64,000 bases of DNA, taken from NCBI GenBank assembly GCA_017311315.1, contig CM029610.1:8990236-9054235 (forward strand). The letters run 5' to 3'. A program made the position numbers and the translations under genes. Origin of the DNA: Dendrocalamus latiflorus (lineage: Eukaryota; Streptophyta; Magnoliopsida; Poales; Poaceae). The notes below the pieces were generated by a model, which saw only the letters and a program-made list of their open reading frames with translations, had not been told where the DNA came from and searched no databases. This document shows positions 48,543 to 59,908 of the stretch, in pieces. Position 1 is the first letter of the stretch. Each line of letters opens with the position of its first letter.

Positions 48543-49415
48543 TCAGTCATTCTTTCTAACTCCAGGCATGACAAGTCCTATGGCGATTTGGAGACTCATC
48601 CGTTGTATCTCAGCTGCTTTGGTCAGCAGCGGGCTCAGGTAGCAATCCTTGGGGCAATGGTCTTGTCCTTCACAGAGAAAACATGTCATCTTCCTTGTTG
48701 GACATTCTGCGGGCGGGTGGTCTCCTCCACAGTTGGGGCAGTTAACAGTACATTGGCTTTTCTCATGTCCTTTTGCTCCACAATGCCTACAAGCTATTAG
48801 GTTAGTGAGGCAGTCATCTGGGTAGTGATATTTCTTGCAGTATAAGCAGTAGGGGACTGGGCAATTGTAGCAGTAATGACCAGTTTGCCCACAGGTGAAG
48901 CATGCCCCTCGTTTATCTCGGCGTAATGGAGGACATGATTGTGCGACATGTCCGGTTTTACCGCACTCGAGACATGTAGCACTTAACGAAGCTTCTTGGT
49001 CTGGTGATAGAACTATGGTAGGTGTACCCCGTTCTTCTTTGGAGCTGCTAGGTTTTTCTTCGTTGGGGTTGAAGCCGGTGGTGGCAGCACCATCTCCTTG
49101 TTCTTCTGGCTTTTGAAGTGGGCAATTCCTCGCGTAATGTCCTGGGTGGCCACAGTTGAAACATTTGTCTTGCTTCTTCTGAGGACACTTTCGGGAACGA
49201 TGCTCAGTAGTCTTGCAATAGATACAAGGGGCCTTCTTTCGAGGTTTACTTGGCGCAGGGCTACTATTATCTTCATGATGATGGCTTCTCTCTGACTTTC
49301 CCCATAGGGTGAGGGCAGGTGACGGCCTATACGTATGGTTGGGGTTATTGTGAGCATCAATTATTATTCTTCCCCTCTTGCTTCTGGTTGTAGTAGTTGT
49401 CTTGTATCCATCCAT
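48543..49415 (-). CDS. Poly-zinc-knuckle protein of the LTR element (eight CCHC)
   Basis: 290 aa from the ATG at 49415, chosen because it has a strong context (GCCATGG) and follows a plausible splice acceptor (CCCTACCAG). The frame is open 79 codons further upstream, but that part looks noncoding. Basic N-terminus (RSKRGR), Ser/Pro/Lys-rich to residue 60, then eight knuckles: C64-C77, C85-C98, C148-C161, C172-C185, C190-C202, C209-C222, C226-C238, C245-C258. Numbers 5 and 7 are CX2CX3HX4C; the others are CX2CX4HX4C. No capsid domain is visible. CCHC knuckles bind single-stranded nucleic acid; typical plant Gag has one or two. The number recalls cellular CNBP/GIS2-type proteins. Role inferred: RNA packaging or chaperone function, or a captured host gene. 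Confidence 0.85.
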   Translation of the reverse strand: MDGYKTTTTTRSKRGRIIIDAHNNPNHTYRPSPALTLWGKSERSHHHEDNSSPAPSKPRKKAPCIYCKTTEHRSRKCPQKKQDKCFNCGHPGHYARNCPLQKPEEQGDGAATTGFNPNEEKPSSSKEERGTPTIVLSPDQEASLSATCLECGKTGHVAQSCPPLRRDKRGACFTCGQTGHYCYNCPVPYCLYCKKYHYPDDCLTNLIACRHCGAKGHEKSQCTVNCPNCGGDHPPAECPTRKMTCFLCEGQDHCPKDCYLSPLLTKAAEIQRMSLQIAIGLVMPGVRKND

Positions 49416-49422
49416 GGCCTGG

Positions 49423-50064
49423 TAGGGTTTTCCAGAAAAGATGAGAGGAAACAGCATGAGATGAATGCTACATCGTAGAGATAAGATACTTCTAAACCCA
49501 TACAAAAATTTTAAAAGAGCACTCCCAGGGAGCTGGAGTGATACTGAGCCACACAAATTTTTAAAAGTAAGCTTTTCCTGTGCCTGCGAAATTAGGGCGC
49601 CCGAGGGCAAGAGGCAGCGCACAGGGCCAAATAGAATCTTACAACAATACATCGTCTACTCGGGGAGCACACATAGGAGGGCATAGGATTCACCGGCATG
49701 GTTCGTTTAAATGGAACCTCCTTATCTTCATGTGCATCTTCGACGTTCCTAACCTTAGATTTTTGGAGTAAGGGTACGAGAAGAGGAACAAAATTCTCCT
49801 TTTTGAAATCAATAGAAAGAAGAGGGAAGTATTTGGGGTAATTTGGTCGACATTAGCACTCACTCTTGTGTTATCACTTTGAAGTTAGGGTAAGAGAGCT
49901 TGAGAAGTAAAAATGGCTAAGGCAGCATTTAGATGAGAGAAGATCATCTAAGAGAGATGAGAATGAGCAATACCACTTATATTTTGGAATTAAAATTTTG
50001 AAGAAATAATTCTAGTCATGAAACTAACGGCCAGACTAACTAGGTCACGACCTGCAGTCGATAC
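49423..50064. other. Internal leader between primer site and knuckle ORF
   Basis: On the minus strand this is untranslated leader, with T/C-rich tracts before the acceptor at 49422. A small upstream open frame continues the knuckle frame to 49652 without conserved content. Confidence 0.45.
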
Positions 50065-50076
50065 GCTCTGATACCA
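50065..50076 (-). other. Primer binding site for initiator Met-tRNA
   Basis: TGGTATCAGAGC on the minus strand, four bases downstream of the 5' LTR end. It matches the complement of the 3' end of plant initiator-Met tRNA, the usual primer of Ty3/gypsy and Ty1/copia elements. Confidence 0.92.
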
Positions 50077-50080
50077 GCGC

Positions 50081-53000
50081 TGTCAGACCCGGATTTTTCA
50101 ATCCGAATCCTCTGTGATTCCACCGCACTATTCCCTGGATCAGTAGATAGTGCTCACAGTTACAGTACTGAATATCAAAGTACATATCATGCGAAAGCGT
50201 AAATGTAATAGTAAACTTACTCATGGGCCGATTAGGCCGAAATCGGTAAATAGCAGCAGCGGAAGAACGAAGCACACCGGTGGGACCTTCAGGACATGCC
50301 CACAGGCAGCCAACTGGAGGTTCGCGACCTAGCCATTGACATCTTCATCTTCTCGGCCAGCTTGACCAATCTTGTTGCTGAGGCGAGGTGATTTGATTCC
50401 TGAATCTGAATTTTGTTGCAACAGCGAGCATGAGCACTCCGACCCCGTGCTCCGCGAGCCAATACACAGAATGCAATTAAATGGTATGCATGGCTTATCA
50501 AAGGAAGGCTCGGGTTATTTTATTTTTGCGTAGAGTGCTTTTGAATACAATTACTTAAAAATCCCTAAGACCTAGCAGTTTGAACCAAATCATAATGTAC
50601 AAGGAAATGCATTATTAATATCGATTCAGATTCCATCCACCGTTACATGGCATCTGCACCATATAGCAATTTCTTCAGCGTTATAGCCGCTTAACTTATC
50701 ACTGGGACGACACCCAGGACAATTCCAAACCAGGGCAGTCCTTCGCCCTTCAAGTTTCCATTCCCATTTTCCAAACATTTTTAAAACCGAACTATATCTA
50801 GTTAAGTTCCCATGTCCGCCCTTGACCGTGGGCACGGCTATTCGAATAGTTTTGACTCTGCAGAGTTTGTACACTTTCACCACAAGAGACAATCAACTCG
50901 TTGCCCCACACGTTTCCTTAGACATGTGGTTGAGCAGATCATCACAGTGACTTTTCAAAGTATCTAGTCCTTTCTCCCATCTCACATTATGGGTGACCGC
51001 CCATTTGCGATGGGTCCCATCTGTGCGCGGGATGTTTTCCCCAGACTCTAACGCAGCTCGGGCTCCTACTTCCCGCAACGTTAGGAAAGCGGGAAAACTT
51101 CACCCCCCACTGGTGTCCCTTCGGCCCCCTTGCCATAGCATAACCCCATCAATCCACTACCAGTGAGATGAGTCCGGGATTTCGATAAGTCTACTTAGCC
51201 AAGTTGTATTTTACAGACTTGTGGTTGTACTGTTTTACACGGGTTGGCATGACAAGATTCAGTCCTTAGTGGTATCTGGGCGGTTCTACCACAAACCACA
51301 CTCTCGTGCACCACTGCACCATACCCCCGAACCATCCGCCCAGATATTAAGCATGTTGAGGTTTTTGGGAATATAAAATAACCATAATCAACATACATCA
51401 GTCATTACCACCATGACTGCCCAACCAATTTTTCTCAGGATTAAAAGTGATGCTTGGGCGCTCTCGCGCCCATGAATATCTAAACAATACTACGCATGGC
51501 ATATAATTACGGACTTATTTCCGAAAGGTTACTATTATAATTTGTGCTAGGGCGACAATGTTCACATGTTCAAATATTCCAAAGGGGGGGGGGGTAATAT
51601 TAACCAAGTACACAATGGGATATAACTAGAATCTTAAATTATCATGTATTTGCATATGACATAACAGCATGCAATTTGATAATTTAAACAAAAGTAATTT
51701 GCAGAAAACGTAGGTTCAACATGATCAAAGTATTGACTCGCCTGGCGCGGTTTACCGCGGACTTTGGCGCACACGATGCTTTCTCTTGAGCTTCTATCCT
51801 TCATCTTCACTTCGAGCTTGATCTCGTTTGATCCACTGAATCTTCACGACTCCCAATTTCTAATTACGCGACAAATGACTGAATGCAAATAAAAGTAAAT
51901 AACTCAAAAAGATCCAAATAAATCCGAATAATTTAAATGGCCGGTTTAATTTATTTTATACATGTATTACGATTTGAGAATAGCAGAGTGATTCGGTTTA
52001 GTGTGTTGCAAACACAGCAGTAGCTGGGTTTGAGTGAGAGAACGAGTTATCTGAATAACTTTACCGTGAGGGAAAATTTTAGGATAATAAAGGATCATAA
52101 GTAAGGAAGTATCTACAGGGATTATTTTACTTTGGAGAAGAAGTGGCCAAACATAGCCGATTGGAGAAAGACGAAATTCGATCTTTTTATTAATAACCTC
52201 TTTTATTATTTTCGTATTTATCAAGGAAGTTCCATGAGTTAGGTAGACCTATGTATCGATGTATGAGTCTGGCTGGGTATGTATTCCTTGCAACTTAGGT
52301 TATGGTAAAGGCATACTGGACTGATGGATGAGATCTGTACTTATTCTATAAATCTTTTAGTCAAAAGTATTATAGCACTTGTCCAAAAAGCTAGGTCTAG
52401 GAATTTCTTATATTAGAACTTAAGTCTTTTAAATCATAATTTCCGACGAATCAATACAACCCACTTTACTCCCTTAACTTTAACTTGGATATATTTATTA
52501 AGTTTTTAGAATAATCTCTGATATAGGCTTTTACTTACTAATTAGATTAAGATAAATAGCAAAGGCTCAATATTTATTCATATATGGTAATTGATTAAAA
52601 TTTAAACCTCTAATAATCCCATTATCATATTTTACGTATCTACATTCATAGCTAAGCTAAGTTTAAGTTGAATTAGGGATCCACTCCTATGGGTCCTAAC
52701 TTGTTATATATACAATTATGCTCAATACTATTATGTACTAGAGCTAGTGTTAAGATTTAATTAATGTCACTATTATTAGCTTGCTCATACTTTAACTATT
52801 CTTAGGCTTAGCTCTATCTAATTTAGATTTATTTGTCTAAGTAAAGGTTACTGTACAAGGTAATAAAATATATCGCTGAGACTTGTTTAATGGTAGTATG
52901 ATAAATATTAGGGCATAAATGTTTATATTCTAATTAAGGGCTAGCTTTATTAAATATATACATTTATCCCAAGGCTGCTTCTCCTAATTAACGCCTTAAT

Positions 53001-55030
53001 ATGTAACTAGATTTGCAATGTAAACATTAAAGTTATACTAATTATTTATCATGACAACTAATCCGAATTTAAATCATACATACCGGGTAATAACTAATCC
53101 ATGATTAGACATTTATTAAGCTCACGTATATTCTAATAAATTTTGTACCATTGACATGTGGGACCAGCCACTGCTCTTTAATTAAGGGGGGTCCACAAGT
53201 CAGTGAGGGGTTTTTAATTAACAAACCAATGACAGTCATTAACTCTTAATTAGCATTAATTAACCTCTGTATGAACTAAATGAGCTTACTTATATTCAAA
53301 TTAATCTTTAATATTCCCATTAATCCTTTTTAATATTCCCTAATCACAGTTAATCATCTCCTAATCATTCTCTCGGTTTACTGTAGCTCGGCAAAAATAT
53401 CCTAAAAACCTATCCTAAGTATTACGGCCAGAGGAATCTGGTGGAAGCGTCGGCGGAGCCTGGGGAGCTTCGGAGCGGGCCGGCGGCGACCCGGAGCGGC
53501 GGCGGAACAAGGAAACGGGTGTTACGGCGGCACAGGGCATAGGAACTCAATTAATTCGCAAGAGAGCATCTCAGCGGGGACAGGAAGCTACCTCGGGGGT
53601 CGGCTTGACTCGGGGGCAGCTGTGGCGGCTTGGCGGCGTGCGGCGGCGGTGAACGGAGGAGGTGCACGGTGCCGGCGAAGTGCGGACCAGGAGGGGCTCG
53701 GCCGGGGACGGGGGAAGCTTCGCCGTGCTCCGAGGGTGCTCCTACTCGGAGGAATTGGCCGGGGACGGCCTGTGGAGAGAACGGCGGCGGCAGTGGTGCG
53801 CTTGGCCGGCGGTGAAGAGGAAACCGATTCTGGCGAGCTCCGGTCGTGGGGGTTCAATTCCGTGAGAGGAGAGGATGTGGGGGATGATGTGAGGCTAATG
53901 GAGGTGCTCCCTTGCTTTTAAAGACTGGGAGCCGACCGGGCGGCGTGGAGGACCGGCGCGATCAGCGCGCCGCGCAGCTGAGGAGAGGGGAGGGGCGCGG
54001 GAAGCGGTGGGCGGCCGGGAGAGCTCTTTATAGGCGTGGAAAGGGGGTTGCTGCGGCGCCCATGTGACCGGTGACTATGGCACAGTGGCCAGGACAAGAC
54101 GGCGATGCGAGCGCGCGGTGACGGGCGGCAGAGCATGGGCATGGCGGTGGTGACGCGGGAGCGCAGGCGGGGACGCGACGGAGGGCACAGGGCGATGTCG
54201 ACAGGGCAGGCGTGGGATTCCTGGCGCTTGACCACCCTTACCTGCTCCGCTGCTTTGCTCCGCACGCGCGCTGGGGCAGCAGGAAGCGCGCGCCACGTGG
54301 TCGGAAAGCTCTGCGCGCGGCAGAGGGAAGAGCGAGGAGGAGGAAGAAAGAGCCGGGCGATAGGAGGGCCACCGGCCAGTGAGGGAACGGGGGAGAGAAA
54401 CCGGGCCCGCTGGCTGGGAGAGAAGGCGAGGGCGAGGGCGGGGTCCGCCCGTCAGAGTGCGCTTGCGCGCTGCGCACGGGGGCCGGGCAGGCGGGAAATT
54501 GGGCTGCACGGCCGAAGGAGGGATGGGGTTGGGCTGGATGGTGTCGGCCGGCCTAACTCCATCCATTTCATTTTTTTTTGTATATATACACACACACATA
54601 TACATATACATATGTATATATATAATTTCATTCATTGTTAGTTTGCTGACTTATTTCATTTTGCATATTTTATTTCTAAGCTCTCACTTGCACAATTTGT
54701 ATATGCAAATTTGTATTTTATCCATTTACTCTTATTGCTATTTATGCCATTATTATCAAAATGAGATTTTATATTTTTAACTCAGGTTTCCCTCTTCTTA
54801 TACTGGATCATCTTTTCAGATTAGTATTTAGGATTTTAGTTTTCTATTATTTGCATATTCACTTTTTAGGGCATTATTAATGCTTGTTTCTTTGTCTTTT
54901 ATGAATTTCAATTTTTGGAACATCAACCAAATTCAGGAAAACACCATAAAATCCAAATTCAAATAGAATATATTGCAAAAATAACTCAAGAAATTCAGAT
55001 TTTCAAAATTTAAATTTTTGGGATGTTACA
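50081..55030 (-). repeat. 5' LTR (transcription runs right to left)
   Basis: 4950 bp. On the minus strand: about 0.45 kb AT-rich U3 start, a GC-rich 1.1-kb part (53450-54560) with TATA box and leader, then about 3.4 kb AT-rich DNA. Differs from the 3' LTR by two extra G in a G run near 51590 and one fewer T in a T run near 54575; I saw no substitution on inspection. Confidence 0.93.
54026..54032 (-). promoter_or_regulatory. Candidate TATA box in the 5' LTR (same site at 46929-46935)
   Basis: TATAAAGAG on the minus strand in the GC-rich section. A second TTTAAAAG about 105 bases downstream is an alternative. A good splice donor (CCGAG|GTAGC) lies at 53591, so the leader may be spliced. Confidence 0.45.
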
Positions 55031-55900
55031 TCTAGAATATGATACCTTTTGCTCTTGTGTGGGGCTAGGTACCCTGGCCGGTTAGGACAATCAGCATCAA
55101 CAAGAAAGTGCTTGCCTAAATCAACAACATAGATCAAGTTAATGATAGTACCTTATTCAAAGAGAGGAATTCATGCATGTGCACAAGTTAGTTACTTATC
55201 AAGGATGTGGGAAGACATCTCGATCCACTCTCAATGCATATTATACACACTAGTGTCATGCATGGCACCCAATTGACCCGTGGATACACATGTGAAATGT
55301 ATATCAAAGTCACAACTTCCAACACAGTTTGAGATAGATGCCCTGAACTTCCATGTACCTCACTTGTTGGTCAAGTGGAACAAATGTATGAATGTGAGTC
55401 CCATCAAGAGCCCCAATGCAATCCTTGAAGTGTAGGTAAGCCCTACGATCATGTCTAATCCTACTGTGGACAATGGAGAAGTTAGGGTCCAACAACACCA
55501 CAATTAATAACCTCATCAACTACCTGCTAGTAGTTTCTCCAAAGTGTTTGAATCGATTTTGTGATCTCCTATTCGATTTATTTCCACCACACAGCCAAAA
55601 GAATATCGCAAGTGACTCATGAGTACTCATATTTTGAATGGTCTCAGATTGCACCTACTCACCAACAAGTCATGAAGTTTGATTAAGATAATCCAATTCA
55701 CACGGAGAATCCTCTAACTCTCTTCCGAGTAGTTAATGTCTCTCTCAATCAACCCATCCCACTTAGGAGTGACAATATTGTGCAACAACTGATGCCCACA
55801 GTAGACATATAACATTCATAGCTTGTGATCCACGAATCATCTCCTCTTCCAATTCTTCACTATCATAGAAGCCATTGCTTTCATCGCTATCATTTTTTGA
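55031..55900 (-). pseudogene. Harbinger DDE transposase relic, N-terminal part
   Basis: The minus strand shows HIRHDRR-like SRIRHDRRAYLHFKDCIGAL directly followed by DGTHI, a catalytic-region signature of Harbinger transposases. LRPFK, STHESLAIFFWLCGG and RRSQNRFKHFGETTSR lie upstream in shifting frames, and LVDADCPNRPGYLAPHK with RYHILD lies just before the LTR insertion. Stops and frameshifts occur in several places. The Harbinger transposase cuts and joins DNA at the element ends; this copy cannot make it. Confidence 0.8.
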
Positions 55901-56173
55901 TGACTTCTATACATATAGCACAAATATGAGACAACAAGCAATAATCATACAACACAAATTTAACACAACAATTAATAAGACGAAGAACATTCCATATTTT
56001 GAATAGCAAACAAGCATTTGGATAGCAAGCACAAATAAGGTTCATAGCTCAACAATATAATATGACAACACATAGGTTCAAGTCTTAAAAGCCAACATAC
56101 GATGCAAGCACATATAAGGTCCATAACTCAACAATCTAACATGATAATACATAGATTCATGACAACATTATTG

Positions 56174-57170
56174 TTACATCCCAACACAACATCTAATGAA
56201 CATATTTGGTAGTAACTTCCTCTTAAGCCACTCATAAAAAATTTCTAGGTTGGACATGGTAATGAACATCTCCCTTGGTCCCCTTTTCACAAACAACTTG
56301 GTGGCAATAAAATGCTCATTGCTACCCCCATGTTGCTCCATACTCAACCACCAAGCCATGACTTGTTGGATGGAGCAACGATCATCTTTCTTGGCAATAA
56401 AAGAATCAAAAGTTGACTGAGTCCTCTTAGCTATATCAGCTATTATTTCAATTTGGTCTTGCATGCTTTGTGTTGACCCTGTCCTAGAATTTTTGCCGTT
56501 GTCAACAACAACTCAAGCCGCTCTCTTGCCTTTTTTGCACTAGCAAGAGACTCCTCAACCTCTATTCCATCCATGTCCTCAATGTCATCATCAACATCAA
56601 CATCAATCGTAGTAGGAGGTGTAAGAGATGGCTGAGGCAATCTACCCCCTACAGGAGACCAATGATCACTACCATCATTGGTGATGTCCTCAAACGTTTG
56701 CCTAAGGAGGTTAGTGTTCTTAAATTCTCATTTTCCAAACTTGCGACGACATGGAATATCCTATTAAAAATAGAAGGAGACCCATTAGTACCAATAAGAA
56801 TATCCTAGAATATTATCTGAACAATGAACAAAATAATGTGACAACACTTACTATCTTTGCTTTTCTTGACCAATCATTGCCCATCTTGATGGTACTCTTT
56901 GCATTGTCCCAGTCAGCACTAGTCTTCCTCAGAAGCAAATTATTCCAAATGGCATATTCGTTCTTCAGTTTATCCTATTTGTTTTAAAATTTGATCTTTT
57001 TGTACTCAAGGCCAGTCCTATCTTTAAACCTCTTTGCTACATCAACATAGCCTAAATTGGACAAGTGGGTGTGTGACCAATTCTCAATCCTCACTTGTTT
57101 AGCAAACAATTTACACACTACATAATATGCTCATCATTCCACTTGGTAGACATCTGCACATAGCATTGTT
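56174..57170 (-). pseudogene. Harbinger Myb/SANT-like accessory protein relic
   Basis: The minus strand carries a Myb/SANT-like (trihelix-type) domain around 57140-56850: LFAKQVRIENWSHTHLSNLG, YVDVAKRFKDRTGLEYKKIK, then KNEYAIWNNLLLRKTSADWD. A later acidic linker (DVDVDDDIEDMDGIEVEE) and a C-terminal part (IEIIADIAKRTQSTFDSFIA ... YEWLKRKLLPNMFIRC) follow. Several stops break it. In this superfamily the Myb-like protein brings the transposase to the element ends. Confidence 0.7.
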
Positions 57171-58130
57171 CACAAATAGCATGACTACTACTGGAATAAA
57201 AGTAACTGATCAGTAAGCTACCTAGCTAAAGTTTTTTATCCATCAACCTACCACAACTATGGACGAGAGATGTAAAACTAAGCTAACAACACTGGAATAA
57301 ATAACCGACCTGTGAACTGCCTATTCCGTGCAAGTTTTCTTAAGCTACCAATTCCATATAAGTAAATGACCACTAAAACCAAGCTACCAATTCCATGCAA
57401 ATTTTCTCAAGACACAAGCATAAATAACTATCAGATCAATCTTTGCAAGCACTTGATTACTAAAAACAAATAACTCAAAACATCATAAAAGAATTTTTAG
57501 CAACTATTTATGAAGCATGCAATCGATGATAAAAACAATGAATTTCATATGGTCACTACACAAATATCGCTGGAAATGCTCATCTACTAACAAACACATA
57601 CACAAAAATTGTCCATTGCAAATGTTCACTGCGTAAATTGATTCCATATATCGGATTGTATCAAGGCTAGCTAACACATACACAGAAATTGTCTAGATGG
57701 GAGACACCATTATCACAAATGCTCAAGCACAAATACATGTACTGAGAAACTATGTCACAAATGCAAGCACAGATAAATCTACACGGCAAGATCCGAAATA
57801 ATCTAGAAGGGGCAAGGGCAAACCGTAGTGGGGACTCACCTTGCAGCATGATGACAAGCTCGCAGTCATGGGTGTTTGGCGAGATATCCAGAGTGAGGGC
57901 GAGCACACGCATGACAATGGAGAGGACAAGGACGATGACACTGGTGGAGGAGGATGAGCTTGCGTCGTCGGCTTCAGGGGGGCGGGCCTTTCTTCACTCG
58001 CCTGGGATGTTGGCCATCGTCGCTGTCACCATCCACATCGCCTCGTCTCTCTCCTCTTTCCTTTCTAGGTTTGTTGGTGGGGTGCCGAATGGGGGCTGCG
58101 AGATGGGTGAGACAAGTGGGCGAGTCATGG
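57171..58130 (-). other. Upstream part of the Harbinger element, leader exon candidate
   Basis: 57171-57830 is AT-rich without ORFs. About 57840-58040 is GC-rich; on the minus strand it ends in a strong donor (CTGCAAG|GTGAGTC) and may be a 5' leader exon. Overlapping plus-strand ORFs here look accidental. Confidence 0.35.
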
Positions 58131-58356
58131 TAGGCAAATGGCAGTTTGCAGGTAGTTTCCTAGCAACTCCAGGGGTAGTTTGGTAGGTGGAGGTGCAGCT
58201 CCATGCAGGGAGTGATCCCTTACCCACTCCACAAAAATGAACTAGGCCAACTCCAAATTCAATCAACTCTAGATTTGGTTTTTTGAGCTAGACAATTTGG
58301 CATGGCTCGAGCAGCTCCAGACAAATCTAGGAGCTGAAGCCATGCCAAATACCCCT

Positions 58357-59278
58357 TGAGTGATAAAAGGGTGGTTTAATTTCCTTTAGGGTGCATTTGC
58401 TATGCATAATTTCACATTTGCTTGTAATATAATATTCCCCTCAATCTGATTACCAGTAATCTAAAATTGTAATGTTTAGTTGGTTTGAAAGAAACTATAA
58501 AATGGTCTTTACAATAATTTAAATATTTTATAACTCGAACCAATAAGTCCACAAATTCAAATTACATGATTTGAAATTTCAAACTTTAAAGGTTAACATT
58601 TATAAATTTCCTTTTAAAAACTAAAATTTGAATTTTGCAATTTAAATTCTCTTAATTTAAAATTGCAACATTCAAATTTTCAATTCTTACAATTCAAAAG
58701 TTCAAATTTGGATTTTTGAACATTTTAATTTTAAAAGTTGAGTTTGGAACTTTAAAATATTCAAATTTATAAAATTTAAAATTTTGAAACTTGAATTTTT
58801 TAAATCTAGAATTCAAAATTTTAGATTTTAGGATTTAAATTTAAAAATGGAAATCCAAAATCCAATCTTGAAATTTAAATTGCCTGAATTAAGATTCTGG
58901 AATTCAAGATTCAAATATTGGTACTTTGGTTTCAAAATTCATGTTTTGAAAAAATGTTTTTAGTTTGGATTTTGAATTCAGAAAGTTCAAATTTTGACTA
59001 TGGGAAAAGCAAAGATTCCTTTCCCTTGGTAATCCAAGATAGACACCATTTTCTACGGGAAAGTGATTTCTAAAATCATGGTAATTTGGTTCCCAAGGTA
59101 ACCTTATATTGCTGGTTTAAATTACTGGTTGTTTTACTAAACAAGATAATCTCATAAGATTATTGAAGCATTCGTAAAAATTCTTGGAGGATTCTAAAAT
59201 CCAAACGCATACTCGAGTAAAACCTGTGTGAATCGATCTTCTCCTTTTTGTGAGTTGATTTGGTAAAGAAACAAACTT
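58357..59278. other. AT-rich low-complexity stretch
   Basis: 58480-58990 is built from degenerate AAATTTGAA / TTCAAATTT words in both orientations, with no ORF. No end structures identified. Confidence 0.6.
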
Positions 59279-59444
59279 GCTTAATCACACTCGCTGGGGT
59301 CCATGGATAGTACCATGCACTTGGTCCACTACTTTTTGCTGCTAAAATGGGATTTGGTCAGAAGCTTAATCACACGCACTCGGGTCCATGTACAGCACCA
59401 TGCACTTGGTCCACTACTTTTCACTGCTAAAATGGGATTTGGTC
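59279..59444. repeat. Tandem duplication, 85-bp period, two copies
   Basis: Copies begin GCTTAATCACAC at 59279 and 59364. Both contain CCATGCACTTGGTCCACTAC and GCTAAAATGGGATTTGGTC, with a handful of substitutions. Confidence 0.85.
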
Positions 59445-59581
59445 TACCTTGTGTACCCTTCTCAGGCCAGGTCAAGGGCGCAACTCCTGGTGCACAAGTG
59501 TGTGCAATGGACAATGCATGGAATCTTTTGTACTATTCTAAAACCATTCGTAATAATTCTACTAGTTTAATTAGTGAACGG

Positions 59582-59900
59582 CTGGGGTGGAGCCAGAATT
59601 TAGGCATAGGGGGGTTAAACAGATGATAGTTTTTTTTGCCAAGAAAATGACAATCACGTAAAAATTTAACATAACAATATCAAAGAAAGTTATATTTCTA
59701 TTAATTTGAATTTAGCTCTATGCTACCAAGAATATTATAGATGTCAATATTTTAATCAAAAGCGATCTTTGCTCACTCATAAGGGGGCTAAATGAATACT
59801 TTATAAGATAATTACTAAAATACTTAATAGTTAATCAAGGGAAACATAAATATTAGAGAGGGCTAGGCCCCTACTCATCCCCCCTTTGTCTCCACCCTAG
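59582..59900. mobile_element. hAT-type MITE, 319 bp
   Basis: Ends CTGGGGTGGAGCC and, reversed, CTAGGGTGGAGAC. 8-bp target duplication GTGAACGG / GTGAACGA (7/8). The AT-rich interior lacks ORFs. The ends resemble those of the element at 60773-61491. Confidence 0.65.
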
Positions 59901-59908
59901 GTGAACGA

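Larger units (their letters stand above)
42986..55030 (-). mobile_element. Young non-autonomous LTR retrotransposon with giant LTRs (LARD-like)
   Basis: Two LTRs of 4949 bp (42986-47934) and 4950 bp (50081-55030) surround 2146 bp of internal DNA. The target duplication is TCTAG on both sides (42981-42985, 55031-55035). On the minus strand each LTR starts TGTAACATCCC and ends GGTCTGACA. The 5' LTR is the right-hand one. A Met-tRNA primer site follows it, and a polypurine tract precedes the left LTR. The only internal ORF encodes a poly-CCHC protein; no capsid, protease, RT, RNase H or integrase is visible. The long LTRs and short interior recall LARD elements such as barley Sukkula, which lack coding capacity. 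Mobility in trans by a Ty3/gypsy relative is inferred. Confidence 0.92.
42131..58356 (-). mobile_element. PIF/Harbinger transposon, decayed, carrying a nested LTR element
   Basis: Left end GGGCTTGCTTGGCATGGCTT; right end reversed AGGGGTATTTGGCATGGCTT. The repeat continues as CA(A/G)CTCC. TGA flanks both sides (42128-42130 and 58357-58359). Minus-strand relics of both Harbinger proteins lie inside: a DDE transposase (55900-55031 continued at 42985-42708) and a Myb/SANT-like protein (56174-57170). A leader exon with a GCAAG|GTGAGT donor near 57840 could be its promoter end. Removing the nested 12-kb insertion leaves about 4.2 kb, a normal size for an autonomous element. Stops and frameshifts show it is no longer active by itself. 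Confidence 0.85.

Noticed and set aside
48543..49652. Full 369-codon version of the knuckle ORF
   Set aside because: The first 79 residues lack charge pattern or motifs and precede a likely splice acceptor; the ATG at 49415 has much better context.
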